Assembly (NCBI GenBank): GCA_018697195.1
Contig: CM031866.1
Span: 9,279,796-9,343,795 of the forward strand
DNA from: Certhia americana
Taxonomy: Eukaryota > Chordata > Aves > Passeriformes > Certhiidae
Direction of reading: 5' to 3'
Length of the DNA stretch: 64,000 bases
A model generated the notes under the pieces. The model ran no database searches. It was not told the origin of the DNA and was given only the letters and a program-made list of their open reading frames with translations. Each line of letters opens with the position of its first letter. Positions within the stretch are counted from its first letter, which is position 1. Below are positions 12,901 to 24,521 of this stretch, piece after piece. A program made the translations under genes and the position numbers.

Positions 12901-15318
12901 CAATACAGGTATGAAGATCGAAGCCAATATTGAAGCCACACTCAGACATGTGTGAGGTTAAAAGAGGAAGTAACGTGATCCAACTGCTTCAAGTAGACTG
13001 AGGTGCGTTACGTGACGCTTCTGACAATTGAAGCAGTATCAGGTTGCTTCCTTGTCTGCTGTAAACATGAGAAAAAAAGACTAGCACTGATTCTGCCCAA
13101 AGGAAACCCACAAACAGAAAAACTATACTGCGCATTTCAGCTGTATGAACTAATCACTAGAAAATGCAGTTTCAGGTCAGCTGAAATTCATGCTGCATTT
13201 GGCAAACAATTTAGTCATGAAACAGAAACCTCAAAAATAATTTTGGAAAGAAGTAAAACATTATGATGTTCTTGAAATACAGAATTTTTAATTAACATTA
13301 GCAAATTGAATGAAGGTTGAGTTTCAGCTTGAGCAAACTTTTTTTGCTGGAACCAAAAGTATTGTTCTTCTGTAGAAAAGACAAAAGGATGCTTTTTAAG
13401 TTTAAAGGAGTTTGATTCTCTTAGTTCATTATTATTCATCTACAAAACAAATGATTTCAGAAACTGTACTAAAGCTTTTAGATTTCATGCGAGTTAACTG
13501 GCTTATGGGCCCAGCTTAATAGATAGACACTTTTATTCAGAGGCAGAAATCCCTTTTACATGTAAGGGAAGCACAGTGCACAGGATCAGAGAAAGAGCAG
13601 GGCTCAGTCCGGGGTATGTTGGTGGGGCACATTCTCTTCTGTTCACTCTTCTGTGGTATGTTTCTAAGCATCCTATTGCAACACCAGTGGTCTGAGAAGT
13701 CAGCAGTAAAATCATGTGGCAACCGCACCAGTATTGCTAAAGTTAGACAAAAATTTCCACTTTCCATGAGGTGAAAATACAGTCTGCTGTCTGTTTTGCA
13801 TTAGAGAACTAGTTCCCACCTCTTACTCTGGAACTTCAGAATTATTTGAATTTATTTCTGGCAGATGGGGTGAAGAAATCACACCCCTACAAATAGTTTT
13901 ACTTTAATGTGATATACTACTTTCAAAATTTGACAGCATCTCGTTTCTCTATGAATCTGTAAAATGGCAGATATTTGTTATCCTTCCCAAAAAGCAAACA
14001 GGAAGAATGTGATAGATTTTTCATATAAACACTTCCTTTAGATGTTGGTATTACTAAGTTTGACCAGTCACAATTAGCATTCTTAATGACAGCATTAGAA
14101 TTTTACTAAAACAGTGTCCCTCAAGACAAGGAATAACAGTTTAGGAACTATACTGAGTCCTTCAGTACTTTAATAGGTGACCTCATATTCTGGTATCAGT
14201 AGATCAGGAGTTTAACTGCCACATACTTTGATCTTAGTGGAAAAGCTTTCCTGTTGTACTTACGCTGCAATCACCATTAACTTTTGTGTCCCAGAATACT
14301 CTGAGACACAAATTAATGGCATCTGGGAGTGTATTAACTACATTATAGTAAATGATGGGAAATTAATAGGAAGTTTCCCTCCCTCCCTTCTTCTGGCACT
14401 TTTGGAGGTGGGGTAGGTAGGATGGATTTTCATATCACATTACATTTTATACAAGCATCCTATAACCTATAGGTTAAATTAAACTGTTAATCCTATAACA
14501 TCATTTCTGTAGACTGATTTCTAAAGCATTCAGGCAAAGCACTGAAACAAAGTGCAAGGGAAGGATAAGAACAAATCCTTGTAGTACTCTGCAGCTGGGC
14601 CTGAAGAAGACTATGTGGAAAACCAGATGGACTCAAAAATTGCAAGAAGCAGTAGCAAAGGATTTAAATCAGGTAAGTGCTTTGGGAGGTTGTGCTGTAG
14701 ATTCCAAGTTGGCGTCTCTTTTCAATCTCAATGTATCTTTACCCCATGCACTGACATGACCCTTTATTCAACCTTGGCTTGGATGACATTTCTGCTACCT
14801 TCCAGGAAAGGAATTGTTTTTTGCAGCAGCTCCCTCTCTTATTCATTTTGAGAAAAGGATTAAATACTCCCTCTGACCAAGCTTGCAGGCATGCTAAAGT
14901 GAAGCCACTTCATGCTCCTGGCCAAACAAAGAACAAAAATACCCACAATAAGCAAAAGCAGATGGCTTCAGTGGCAGGAAATGAATGAGCCAGACTGCAG
15001 GTAAAATGGTTCTCTGAACACATCGCGGAGGTTTGCACTGACAGGTTCTTTGTTATCTGGGGCCTCCCCACAGGAGGCCAGATGTCTTCTGTTGTGAGAT
15101 GAGATAGAGATGCTCTTTATTTTCCTCCCCCTTTAACTTATGGCTGTTTAAGTTACTGCTAATGGAAGCAGAAGCCTGTTTTTCCCTCTTGGTCTCTGAT
15201 GTTTTTGGAAACAGAAGAGATAGTGAAGGGGTATTCTGATATGAAAGAAAAGGCCCAGAACTGGCCTTTACCTCCCCATGACCCTCAATTTAAAGAACAG
15301 GGAGGTCAGTGCTGCTAA
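6956..15318 (+). CDS. Unidentified multi-exon gene (partial)
   Basis: At least four, probably five, plus-strand exons join into one open frame. Junction phases agree: 6995/8491 joins phase 2 to 2, and 8642/12171, 12278/14595 and 14672/15215 all join phase 1 to 1. The middle exons have multiple-of-three lengths (108 and 78 nt). The joined segment is about 135-140 residues. It is acidic and Ser/Thr-containing, with no transmembrane helix and no domain that I recognise. The start is not visible. The end is either a stop at 15316-15318 or lies further on if the donor at 15305 is used; in that case a strong acceptor at 16883 would give two codons and a stop, followed by AATAAA at 17252-17257. The gene converges tail-to-tail with DTWD1. 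In human the neighbour in this orientation is ATP8B4, but no P-type ATPase motif is visible. That it is one gene is inferred from splice-phase agreement only. Confidence 0.5.
8491..8642 (+). CDS. Exon b of the unidentified gene
   Basis: A 152-nt exon bounded by AG at 8489-8490 and a GTGAGA donor at 8643. It is open in one frame for its full length, starting [16 protein letters not shown] and ending DSIITL before a split codon. The composition is coding-like, with charged and hydrophobic residues well mixed and no low complexity. It enters in phase 2 and leaves in phase 1. The minus strand is also open here, but that frame shows no splice logic. The AG-bounded exon and the phase match with the next three exons favour the plus strand. 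Confidence 0.6.
12171..12278 (+). CDS. Exon c of the unidentified gene
   Basis: A 108-nt exon with a good acceptor (a run of T and C, then GAGATACAG) and the donor AAAAG|GTACTG. It is phase 1 at both ends, so it can be skipped without a frameshift. It reads [20 protein letters not shown] and then [14 protein letters not shown] do not recognise a domain. The phase fits exon b upstream and exon d downstream exactly, which is the main evidence that it is real. Confidence 0.6.
14595..14672 (+). CDS. Exon d of the unidentified gene
   Basis: A 78-nt exon with acceptor TACTCTGCAG at 14594 and consensus donor CAG|GTAAGT at 14673. It is phase 1 at both ends. It reads [20 protein letters not shown] and then GFKS, an acidic stretch followed by a basic Ser-rich stretch that looks like an intracellular, possibly disordered, region. 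A longer open frame begins at the ATG at 14615 and runs past the donor, but the consensus donor makes an internal exon more likely. Confidence 0.6.
15215..15318 (+). CDS. Exon e of the unidentified gene, possibly terminal
   Basis: A long pyrimidine tract (TTTTTCCCTCTT onward, 15179-15190) precedes AG at 15213-15214. In phase 1 the exon is open for about 34 codons, including [20 protein letters not shown] and HDPQFKEQ, and then reaches TAA at 15316-15318. A GTCAGT donor at 15305 would instead make a 90-nt phase 1-1 exon like its neighbours. I cannot choose between a terminal and an internal exon. Confidence 0.5.
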
Positions 15319-17880
15319 TTGCACTTGAAAGGATTAACCACTTGATTGCTTTCAATTAGTGGAACAAAATTTTCTTTAGTCTTAAAGCTGGGGAAATATA
15401 TCAGTTGTACTGAGATGCTTTCAGTGTGAGATGGATGACTTGGTTTGGCTTCTTATACCAACATCAAAATTAAATAGAGGATTTAAATATTTTTTTATAT
15501 ATGAAAGGGCAACTACAGCTGCTGCTCAGACAGAACAGATTTGCAGCAGAAGTGACAAAGACCTCCTTCCTGCCCCCATAAAAGGTTATCAGAGGAACAG
15601 TAACAGACCATGACAAATTACAGATATTAGGTGTGCCTCTGCCCCTTGATATAACAAATGACTCTTGCATTACATTGAGGCTGCACTGGAAGAAAAGGAA
15701 TCTGAACCCAATTCCTGGACGCAGTGTGCCAGATTTAAAATACTTTCTGTACATTAATTTCATCTGAGAGTTAAAACTGATTTTCTTTTGGAAAAGGTTC
15801 TTAATTCCCATTGTTCAAATAAAGTGAGGTACACAAAACTTAAATTTGGAAACAATTTTTCACCTTATGAAACTATTTTCCAAAAGTAACAAAGAACAGC
15901 TTATACAAGCTTTTATCTGACCTCTGCTTCTTAAATAAAAAACATGTTTTCAGGGAAATGTGTCTTGGAAGTAAATTCCCCTCTCCCCACCAATTTTTCT
16001 CTCTGGTTCTTGTAAAACATTAGGTCAGTGGGTTAATTTTATTTTTGTTTGTTTAAAGTAGGTGAAAGTTTCTTTCTCAAGCTATTATACTTGTGTGATT
16101 TAAAAAAAATTGCAAGAAGCTTTGTTTAAGAAATACAAGAACAGATGGAAATGTCAAAAGACTATCAAAATTCATACCAAAGGAAATAACATTAATCATT
16201 TTAAAAAGCCAAAATAACCTCTCAATAGCAATAATAAGCAAATGAGTGGGCAGTGTTGTTTCAATAGCACTAAGACATGACTGCTGATTTTTCCCATTGC
16301 TTGGCATATGAACTCAGTATATAGGTAGATTTAAAAATTATCTTTCTCATTCTGACTTCAAACCTGAGTTTCCTGTGGTGGTGTTATAGATCATGCACAT
16401 TTCATGTTCACTCACATAAGATAACTAGCATTTTGTTCTGCAAATGGGGATGTTTTTGTTGTCCACTGAAATGCATTATTTTATGTGCAGATAAGCATAC
16501 AAATATGAAGTATGATGTAAGAGAGTGTATTTGAATCTTGTGTTTGAAGCAGTATTGAGATTTCAGTATCTTGAAGCATTAAAAACACAGTAAAACCAGC
16601 TGTTTGAGTCTGTATGGATTGCTGTGTAAGCATAAAAACATTTTCATGAAGTATTTTCCAAGACACTATTTCTACATGAACCAGGATGTGTGAGTGCCCT
16701 CCTAGAGAGTATGCTACAAGTGATAACAAAAACTTGGATTTTTTAAAAAAAATCTATCGTAATTTTTCAGTCTTTCAGTTTTACAAGATATGTTTTGTCT
16801 TAAATAACATATTTCTGAGAATATTCAGAAATATTTATTCATCTTATTTTGTACCTCTAATGAAACTTTTTTTCTTCCCTTAGGAATATAATTTTAATCC
16901 ATGTATGGTATAAAATATATTTGTGTAACTCTGCTCTAAAGTTGTAGCTCAGGTCTGAGCACTGACTATGCTGGTATAGTTTGGCAAAACTACATTCACA
17001 CATGATGACTCTGACAGCAGCACTACACCTGGGACAGAACTCCCATCAGCACAAAGTCTTGCTTCTCCTGTTCTAATCTGCCCCAGTACTGCAAAAGGGA
17101 AAACAAGAGATTCACAGCCTGCCTAATTTAAGGAAGTCTTGTCAGAAATATTGTGGTCAGAATCACCATCTTTTATTTTTGGTGCTTACAATATGCCATA
17201 GTGATGTTTGTTAGGTTAGCGCTACCCCAAATAATGATGTTATATAACAGTAATAAACACTTAACTAAATTTGTTTGAAGAAGTCTAAAATTAGCCAAGA
17301 AGTTGAGAATAATCCTAAAATGACAGTACATGAATGGTACTTTAGAAATCATACACCGTATAACAGTGTTTAAAGAGAAGAGTTTTTATTCCTAGAAGAA
17401 TTTTCCAGAATTAATCTTGCAAGTACATAATTCATATTCAATTAATGTGCTCTTTCATTCTGTATTTCTGCCACTCTCCCTGGCAACTAAACACCATCTG
17501 CTCATTTCAGTAAGCCTTTGATGCCATGAAGGTGAAATCAGTATTGCTGTGTAAACCACAAAGAAAACATCTGACATAAGTATTAGTAACAATGAAAAGC
17601 CAGGATGCTAATTCCTTCTTACATTTAAAAGAGATCACTCCTTATGGCAAGAGAGGTCAAGTCCTCCACTCCCATCTCAGGAAATGTGCTCATCACAGTG
17701 AGCACATCAGGCCTGTAGGTTGAAGTACAGCAATATTTAGCAAAATGTAACTGTTTTCTAGTAAGTAACTCTAATCAGACTGCTCATCTGAGCATTTCTA
17801 CAACCTCAAGTGTGCAGGATGAGGTCTGCAGCTCACTTTTGGACATTATGTAGAGTATAATCTATTTAAAAAAAAAAAAG
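15319..17880. other. Convergent intergenic region, possible 3' end of the unidentified gene
   Basis: There is no long coding signal. A very strong acceptor (CTTTTTTTCTTCCCTTAG, ending at 16882) could start a terminal exon that adds two codons and TAA in phase 1. AATAAA at 17252-17257 would be a plausible poly(A) signal for it. A perfect 9-bp inverted repeat lies at 17684-17707. The rest looks like ordinary AT-rich sequence. Confidence 0.35.
17684..17707. repeat. 9-bp perfect inverted repeat
   Basis: ATGTGCTCA, a 6-base spacer, then TGAGCACAT. The arms match exactly. It lies about 200 bp beyond the DTWD1 poly(A) signal, between the two converging genes. It could form a hairpin in either read-through transcript, or it could be chance. 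Confidence 0.6.
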
Positions 17881-17900
17881 TCCCAGTTATGTTTATGCAG

Positions 17901-17906
17901 TTTATT
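17901..17906 (-). terminator. DTWD1 poly(A) signal
   Basis: TTTATT on the plus strand is AATAAA on the minus strand. It lies 43 bases after the DTWD1 stop codon and implies a very short 3' UTR with cleavage around 17.88 kb. Longer 3' UTRs from later signals cannot be excluded. Confidence 0.6.
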
Positions 17907-17948
17907 ATTACAAAATAAAGTAGTGTCATGCACCAACAGACAGGTAGC

Positions 17949-18178
17949 TTACTCTTTTCCTGCACAACACTTGGCATCTTTAATCAATGTATACATAAAT
18001 GAAAAGAAAAAAAGCAGATTATCATACTGTCCTTTGTAGCTCTCTTTCAAAATCTCCTGATGATAGTCCACAAGGAAATAATAAATTGCTTCTATTGTGG
18101 AAAGGTATGTATCTGGTTTTCCCTTCTGATGACGCCAAAAGCAAGTTTTCCTCGTCTTCAACTCAATTTGCAGTAACC
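17949..18178 (-). CDS. DTWD1: DTWD1 last coding exon
   Basis: 230 nt from a CCTTGACAG acceptor, entered in phase 1 and running to TAA at 17951-17949. It reads [20 protein letters not shown], then the [10 protein letters not shown] and LLFFFSFMY blocks, and ends CCAGKE. The C-terminus lacks the short tail beyond the GDKE-like end that I recall in the human protein, so it ends slightly early. Confidence 0.95.
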
Positions 18179-21100
18179 CTGTCAAGGAAAAAAGATGACC
18201 TAGATTAGACAATGTGGAGTGTAAACCAGAATGCCAAACAAGACTTCACATTTGTTTTCTGACTTTGCTGCTAGCCTGCTCAGTGCCTGCAAGAAAATAA
18301 TTTCTCTTCTTGTACCTCCATTTCTCATCTGTAAAACTGAGGTAATAATTTTATCCTCCTTTTTGGACCACTTCAGAATTTGATGAAGTGCTGTAAGTCC
18401 TAGGTTACTGTCTCCACATCTGCAGTTAATTACAGGTTATCCTTTCATTCAAACAGCTACACAGCCCTCAGTAAACTACAGAGTCACTTCACAAGGCATG
18501 AGTGAAACCCACACCTATCAAGACTCACCAATGTTCATAAAATTATTTTATCTTTTGCAAAGCTAATACTTTTCAAGAGTAAAACAGAATCCCTCAGATT
18601 CTGATAAGAGACTGCTAGTGTTGCTGAAGTGAGGACTATTTGCAAGAGCCAGGAACTTTTAATTTATGCTTGTTAAGTAACTGAAATCTCACTGAAATCA
18701 CTCAGGACTAAGTATGACAGCATCTTGTAATTAACTTTATTAGATACTAAAAGCATTCCCACTTAAGATGAAAGAGAAAATTTGGTGTCTGTATGACACA
18801 AGAAAATCTTTCATCTGCTTATAGTCTCTGCAACTATTCTATTATTCAGATGAATTTTAAACATGTATCTTGGTTTTTATGTTTTCTAAGATGCACAGAC
18901 TATTCAAAACTGAAACCACCCTAATGTGTTATTATTATTTAAACAGGATGGGCAGTTGGATCATGAACAGGATACACACCTGTCAACAATATCAGAAGCA
19001 GATTGTAAAGTTACCTCTTTCTATCACAATCTGATACTCTGTCTCATGGGACAGTTTAATACAGCTAACAGTAAAAATGCTAATATGGTCTAAGACTTGC
19101 TTGGAAGTGATAGACAGGGAAGTTTCAGTAAGGTCCAAATTCAGGCTAAAGCCTAGCTCTTGTAATTCTACACTTTTAACCAACAAATTGTGTTTCTTTT
19201 CAGCATAATTGCAAGGGGGATATAATTGTTTGCTTTGCAGTTAGTAATGTATGGTATCCTGCATTGTAGAAGAAATCTCAATTAGAGCATTTAAAAAAAA
19301 ACCTGAACAGGAGAGTCTGTCCCTGAATTTAAATGTTATTATTGGTGTTTAAGAACCAAAACCTAAAAATGGTATAGTTTAATTATTAACTACAATAATC
19401 CTACCCATGTGAAACTTAAAACAGCAGTAGGAAACTGCATTAGGCTTGTTGCTCTTTAGAGTTTTCAACACTTGAATTCTCAGCCCTAGCCAACGTGAAA
19501 ACTTCCATCAAATCCAGCAGAGCTTCCACCCTAAAAGCTGTGAAGTAAATCTCAGGGATGATTCTCCAGTGTAAACTCCCATGTAGTTGTGTTTTGAATA
19601 CAAACAAAAGTTCACTGATCACAAGACCATGGACATTATTGAGCTTACCACAAGTGCAGTATCAGTTACTTTCAAACAAAAGATTTTAGGACCTTTCATT
19701 AAAAAAAATAAAACCACAGGAGGTTAAGGATGAATATTTACTGAGCATGTTTCATCTGTACTGTACCTGTATACACCCAAAGGTAATGTTTGCTTACAAA
19801 TATGTACCCTTCATATGAAACCCCACAATAATAACGTATAAGCTAGTAAAATATTTGGCTAATACAAAGCAATTCAAACTTACAGGCAAAAAAACCCCAA
19901 AAAATCAGTTTCTTTAACAATCATGGTCATTTTGCCAATAAGCTTCATCACTCATGTGAGAAAGTCATCATTTACATTAGATTCAACTGTTTTCTGATCT
20001 AGGAATCACTTTTAATAAATTAATCAATCCTAGACATTACCAACTCTCATGTACTTCTTGTCTTTAACTGATTTAGTTTTGTTTTCTAAAGATGTATTAG
20101 GCACTTTTCCAATATACGGAAGTATTTTTTGTCCGAGTTCTCTCAGCTTATTTTAAGATTGATATACTCATTTGCTCTTTCTTGCAGCACAATTTACTAG
20201 ATTTACTGTCTATATAAATATAGGCTTACAAAACACAAGGCTTTTCTTTACATTTTCTTGGCTTCATTAATGTTTTCATTCAGCATTTCTTGTAACTTAA
20301 TCTTAGTAAGTATGGCAATTACTTTTTATTTGGAATTATGAACACTCCTTTTTGAACTTTAGCATATGAGGAATATTTTGTCGGATGATGACTTCATTCG
20401 CAATTGAACTGAAAAATGAAAACAGTTCTCTATTTTCATGTATGTACAACATAAAAATGTCATCAGTTTATGTCTAAGGAAACCCTGCCCCATTCATCTT
20501 GGAAGTGAAAACTGCAATCTCTGAAAGGGGTATTAATGCAATTTATGTTCTTTATGACAAGTACTAAGGAAAGCAATGCATGCACGGGCTGTGCACACTG
20601 TTACACCCAATGTGTGGATGGGTAAAATTCTCTCATACTAGAAACTGACTTGCATGACACTATTAAGCCTCACAGCAATCCTGAAAGGTGCTCAGGAACC
20701 CAGAGGACTTCAAAACAGCTGGAAACGAGATGTTCTAGAAAGGAGAGAGTAATCCACCAAATCAGCATTGTCATGGGGAAACTGGAAACCATTCAAGAGC
20801 TCCAAAGTAACCGCAATTAAGACTTTCTGACTAATATATGCATAGGCTTCCATGGAAATTTTCTCTTCCCCTGGCTGCCTGTTACTTTCCTTGAATTCAC
20901 CCTCTTAAAGTAAGTTTCAAATGCCTTACATTAACTTGCAACACGCAATTCCTCTAATCTTTACAGTAATACTTCAATGTAGCTGATAGAGTATGTTTTG
21001 TGTTAAACTAAATACTTATAGCAGGATTTTAATTAGCCAATACATCATACTAACATGTGGGATTCTTTAATAAACTGACTAGACAGCAAGGCAACACTCA

Positions 21101-24100
21101 TCTTCTATGTAGGAAATTCTGTGAAATTCCTTGTAGGATCCAGTGTGATGCAGTACTTGTATATATGTATATATTGCATATAAACTTGACAACCTGCCTC
21201 CCAGCTATATGTGCTTTTTGCACTAATGAAAGTATTTTCAAACTTCTATTCATCTCAAAGTAAGCAGAATGCTATTGCTATATTGTTTTGTCTTTTGTGG
21301 TTTTAAATAGAATGCTTAAATGTAAACTGCTTGCAAAGAACCTAAGACAAAAACTTTTTGCAGAATTACCAGTTTCTGCTTTCAGAGCTGGAAGGGTGTG
21401 GAGGGCAAGTAGCCATTCCCTTTTTGTCTGGAGTAGTGAGGTGGAAATGCCCATTAACAACTTCAGGAGAAAAAGAACCCAAGCCATGACAAACTGTGCT
21501 GAACCTCTTAAATCCCTCACTGACCTTCCTGGGGCCTGTCTGCCACCAACACGTACACCAATGGTCCTGTGGGTCACTGGAAAGAGGGAAGCCACCTGCA
21601 AAAGAAATTTTCCTGGCCTCCTTCAGAGGCCATTCAAACTACTGCTCTACTATGACAGCTCCCATTCTCTGAGACTGAGGAAACTTGCTCCAATAGAGAA
21701 GTGAGACAAATAAATGTAAATGCTTTCCTAGTACTAGTATTATCTTTTTGCAAAATAAATTATATGACATGAAAGTAATGGAGTCCTTGGCTCAGGAAGT
21801 ATTCTACAGCCCTGGAACAGGCTGCTCAATCCTTTACATACACTCAGATAGGGAGGTACATATAAGCTTACCTCGTGCTCAGGTCTGTTATAGACATATG
21901 CCCCTCAATAATTTCTACAGCAATAACATCTCAGTATTAACCTGTACTTTTTTACCTTGAAGTCGTTCATCAGTTATTATCTTGTTAGTTTGATTCCAGG
22001 TACTGTCGATAAATATTATTTTCTTCAGTCTAGTGCCTTCACTCCTGCTGCTTGAGATGCATTCATTTGAATTCTTTTGTTCTTCAGGTTCTATTTTTGC
22101 TTTTTTAAGAAGTGGCTCTCTGGAACAGTCATCGTCACTAGCACAGACACCTTTCTTGGTATACTTTTGGAGATGGAAAACAATATCTTTTACTGAAACT
22201 GAATTTGGTCCAGGAAATATAAGTGCTATCTGAAGGAAGAAAAAAAGAGATCTGAGTGTCAATAAAATCTAATAAAACCCGGGAATTCTTATATTAAAGA
22301 ACAGAAATTTTCTGTTTTCTGAAATTTACTCGGTCTATAAACATTTAAGTCAGGACAAGATGATATAGTATCTCTTAAAAATATTCTGTTGTCTAATATA
22401 GTGTTAAATTCATGTTAAAACATGTTAATGAATTCAGATCCTTAACAGAGATTTTTAATTAATATTACTTCCATGCCTCTACTACCAACTCTAGCACTTC
22501 TGTATAAAAAGAGTTTTCAGCCAAGACAATGGTGTCAGCCCTGAGGAAATTCAAATGTCACTGCAGTATAAGGGGCAGGAGGGCAAAAATAATAGCTTAC
22601 CATTTAAATGAACATATACATCCAAGTTCATAGCTCACTTTTTTTGTGCTCTATGCTATGACAGACAAGAGCTGCATTTTAGTTGTTTTCCTCTGTCATA
22701 GTGAATGTTAAAAATTTTAAGGAGTTTTAAATACGGCAGCTGCTGAGTATGAGTACAACATAGAACTGCTGTTTAAGTTGCTCCAAGCTGAATACTTTCA
22801 TTTATAGGCAAAATATTTCTTCATGTACACAGTAAATCAAATTATCCATTATGTGAGGTTATGAACATAGAAAATTCAAGGTGCTTAGATAGTTCTGCAG
22901 TCTTTCCCAGCTTTGGAGAAAAGGTTACAGTCCAAAACTGTGTTTGCAGAGCTAAGCTTTGAGAGAGCACAGGATGGACTGCACTGATGGAACAGTGGTT
23001 TCCTCCCAGCAGGGCACTACAACTGAGGGAAGCTGCACCTCCCCAGCATAAAGCCTGGCTATCTCTAGAGATAATCTCTTACTTCATGTCTCTTCTCTTC
23101 ATATTCTGGAATGCAAGGGTATTTATAAATTGTGACATCATCAGGTGCCAGGAGCTTAGCATGCACAGCAGTGCTTTTGCCATCGGTTTCATTTGGGTGT
23201 TTAATAATGTCAATCTTCAAAGGCAACTAGAGTAAAAGAGGAAAAAAGCAGTATTTATCATCGTATTTACAAACATCGGTACAAAAATTTACTCAAAATT
23301 CAGGAGAAATTCTTATGGGCATGTAATTAAAACATATCTGATAATTTTTGATAGGTTTGGAACTAAACTAGAGACAAATGAGAAGAAGCACAATTTATGC
23401 AAATACCTAAATAAGCAATGATGCACTTTGGAATGCTACCAGCAGTACTGTGGTAAAATCTCCAGGAACAGAATCAATCAGGTAAGCTGGATGTGGTCTT
23501 AATTTGAGCAATATAATGGTTTTAAATATGAATACTTATCTCTATTAGGTATTCACCCAACTGTGAAAACAGCTATTTCAATGAAAATACACCTAAGTTT
23601 ACTAGGTAAATTTTCCAAAGCACTTCTAAAGTATTTTTATGATGCTTTGAAACTCTAGTGTCTTCAAAATGCATCTTAGATCCTAACTGATTTTTCAAAA
23701 TGTCTCAGTCCTCTCTGATAGTTTCCTCAAGTATCTTAGCTGAATGGCATTACACTGTTTATATTTTAAGAGTAGTTATCTGAATTACAGAACCATGACA
23801 TACAGGAATGTCTTTCAGGTCACATTTTATGTAAAATTCACCCTTGGTTATGGACAAGTCTTTAGTTCACTATATAATGTGTTCTGGCCAAAGTTATTAG
23901 AAACTGAAGAATGCGCAAGAGCGCCATAAAGAAATTTTCAACAACTAACTGAAAACAAAGTTGCATGAGAAGCTGAGTGGCTTCAGTCTATATTCTCATC
24001 TAGAAGATACATAAATGTTTATGTGAGGATTGGAACATTTTCAGTGTTTGTACATGTGATTCCTCAAGTAAGAACAGTAATTTTATTTAACTGTAATTTA

Positions 24101-24515
24101 TTCATACTTACAGCTGTGTTCAAGATGAATGTCTGTAAAGAGTGAGTCACAAAAGAAATGGCTGTGGACAGACTATTCTCTGTCCACTAGAATTAGTAAC
24201 TAGAACCCAAAAGATATTAAAAAATCATTAAGAAATATTAACCTTCACAGTTGGAATTTCTGTGGTAGGGACAGTTTCAACAGGAACAAAGCATGTATAA
24301 CAATAAAACATCCTTGAACTACTGCATCGGGGGCATTTTGATCTACCACTCTTTTTTGCTTTCTCCAGTACTTCCTGTGATGCTAACTGTAATTGTTGAA
24401 GTGGATTATCTTGAAATGATGATGGAGTCTGCAGTAGGCTTTCCAAACACTCCATATTTCTTCTTGCTCCTTGAGTGTTTTCTTCATTTAAAAGCGTAGA
24501 TGAATTTAAAGACAT
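17949..24515 (-). CDS. DTWD1: DTW domain-containing protein 1 (tRNA acp3U-forming transferase)
   Basis: Four coding exons on the minus strand (24243-24515, 23083-23226, 21956-22229 and 17949-18178) total 921 nt, or 306 residues; human DTWD1 has about 304. The N-terminal part has two CxxC pairs (KCPRC and FYCYTC, about residues 59-73), a likely zinc site. The DTW signature FIDSTWNQ lies in exon 3, and the C-terminal exon carries the conserved block [13 protein letters not shown] and [14 protein letters not shown]. The family transfers the aminocarboxypropyl group of S-adenosylmethionine to uridine of tRNA; DTWD1 is reported to act at U20 in human cells. The start is the ATG six bases into exon 24243-24521, with the upstream 5' UTR presumably in the CpG island. 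The middle linker (about residues 155-195, rich in K, E and S) is poorly conserved, as expected. One donor, GTTAAT after 24243, is weak. The frame is intact with no disruption. Confidence 0.96.
18179..21955. other. DTWD1 intron 3 (coding numbering)
   Basis: A 3.8-kb intron. It contains no exon that I can support. A plus-strand open stretch at about 18947-19095 and overlapping open frames on both strands at 21288-21704 show no splice or family evidence. Confidence 0.7.
21956..22229 (-). CDS. DTWD1: DTWD1 third coding exon (DTW motif)
   Basis: 274 nt. The acceptor is TTTTTTTCTTCCTTCAG and the donor CAAG|GTAAAA, going from phase 0 to phase 1. It starts [20 protein letters not shown] and ends [31 protein letters not shown] is the signature that names the DTW family. 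Confidence 0.95.
23083..23226 (-). CDS. DTWD1: DTWD1 second coding exon
   Basis: 144 nt, 48 codons, phase 0 at both ends. The acceptor is CTCTTTTACTCTAG and the donor GAA|GTAAGA. It reads [20 protein letters not shown] and then [10 protein letters not shown], a highly conserved DTWD1 segment. It has no ATG-initiated frame, so simple ORF finding misses it. Confidence 0.95.
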
Positions 24516-24521
24516 GGTTAG
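24243..24521 (-). CDS. DTWD1: DTWD1 first coding exon
   Basis: The acceptor CTGTTTCAG precedes 24521. Six bases of 5' UTR are followed by ATG at 24515-24513. It encodes residues 1-91, beginning [19 protein letters not shown] and including the cysteine pairs. It ends in phase 0 at ACTGTGAAG followed by GTTAAT, a less common donor. Human DTWD1 splits at the same VK/LPLK point, which supports this junction. Confidence 0.92.

Noticed and set aside
18947..19095. A plus-strand frame starting [19 protein letters not shown] after an AAACAG acceptor
   Set aside because: It is opposite the DTWD1 intron, requires phase 0 although the candidate upstream gene ends in phase 1, and has no family resemblance.
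21278..21704. Overlapping open frames of 138 (plus) and 107 (minus) codons
   Set aside because: Both lie in a DTWD1 intron without splice sites, family resemblance or consistent coding composition.
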